From assembly GCA_963795715.1 (NCBI GenBank), contig CAWCIY010000002.1, positions 434,001 through 498,000 of the forward strand: 64,000 nt of DNA, written 5' to 3'. This document shows positions 63,760-64,000 of this stretch, in pieces. The position numbers and the translations under genes were made by a program. Below the pieces are notes generated by a model. The model was not told the DNA's origin. It worked only from the letters and a program-made list of their open reading frames with translations, and searched no databases. The stretch's first letter is position 1; each line of letters starts with the position of its first letter. Source of the stretch: JAFEDN01 sp963795715 (GTDB lineage: Bacteria > Pseudomonadota > Gammaproteobacteria > Coxiellales > Coxiellaceae).

Positions 63760-64000
63760 ATGGAAAATAGGTTTGTCGGTGTTGACATTTCTAAATTAAG
63801 TTTTACGGCGGCTATAAAAGCCAATAATCAATTCCAAGTCAAAGAATTTAAGAATGATTTAACGGGTTGCCGCGAACTTTTAGGATGGCTGAAAAATGAG
63901 GAGAAAAAAGAAGATCATTTTTGTATGGAAGCGACAGGAAGATATAGCCTTTTATTAGCGACATTCTTGTATGAACAAGGGCATTACGTTAGTGTAGTTA
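63760..64000 (+). CDS. IS110-family transposase, N-terminal part (window edge)
   Basis: The ATG follows a strong AAAGGAGG. FVGVDISKLSFTAAI at the start gives the first Asp of the DEDD RuvC-like domain, and FCMEATGRYSLLLATFL holds the Glu. These are hallmarks of IS110 recombinases, which are guided by a bridge RNA. The frame is open to the window end. Confidence 0.92.
   Translation, partial: MENRFVGVDISKLSFTAAIKANNQFQVKEFKNDLTGCRELLGWLKNEEKKEDHFCMEATGRYSLLLATFLYEQGHYVSVV

Overview
The window looks like AT-rich chromosome of a host-associated gammaproteobacterium, most likely of the order Legionellales (a Coxiellaceae or Rickettsiella-like arthropod symbiont). The signs are eukaryote-like genes (three paralogous TKL-like kinases, a TIR protein, ankyrin proteins, a B-box-like fragment), heavy insertion-sequence and palindromic-repeat load, many decayed genes, and a PFGI-1/ICEHin1056-type (type G) conjugative element. 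The assignment rests on gene content only.

Layout. 1-2.3 kb: 5' part of a kinase-repeat gene on the minus strand. 2.5-8.6 kb: a decay zone with a frameshifted DUF4928-like gene and Vsr endonuclease, HEPN and zinc-binding fragments, an intact ABC exporter, an IS1380-type remnant, a deleted shikimate-kinase-like gene and an integrase remnant. 8.7-10.2 kb: an AbiE toxin-antitoxin pair with a perfect inverted repeat at its promoter. 10.5-12.2 kb: an ankyrin gene coupled to a C-truncated phosphopantetheinyl transferase. 12.4-20 kb: a MITE-like inverted-repeat pair, two tandem kinase paralogues that share the same 127-bp leader, a TIR gene in the same operon, and an IS66 remnant. 20.2-22.8 kb: an adenylation-carrier-thioesterase NRPS-like enzyme whose code read by eye suggests glutamine. 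23.2-28.1 kb: a giant helicase-ankyrin-DUF3883 protein split by one in-frame TAA. 28.5-30.4 kb: a Nudix hydrolase and an FkbM methyltransferase. 30.7-32.2 kb: a complete IS66-family element with target duplications.

From the tRNA-Asn 3' end at 32.26 kb to the window end lies one integrative conjugative element: attachment site, two HEPN-like genes, integrase remnant, excisionase-like HTH, an XRE regulator cut cleanly by a 2.76-kb IS66-type transposon, replication-type genes, a response regulator lacking its phosphoacceptor Asp, a second AbiE pair, then the transfer operon (43.8-63.3 kb): PilL, mating-pair membrane and periplasmic proteins, VirB4-like ATPase, TraU-like, TraG-like, TraD coupling protein, a TraI/MobH-like protein without its HD residues, and a PFL_4669-type protein. 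The operon is followed by the left end of an IS110 element with a candidate bridge RNA.

At least five transfer genes, and several others, carry single-base indels, often in homopolymer runs. Either the element is inactivating or the assembly has indel errors; the sequence alone cannot decide. Family names such as TIGR/PFL numbers are recalled from memory of those families and were not searched.
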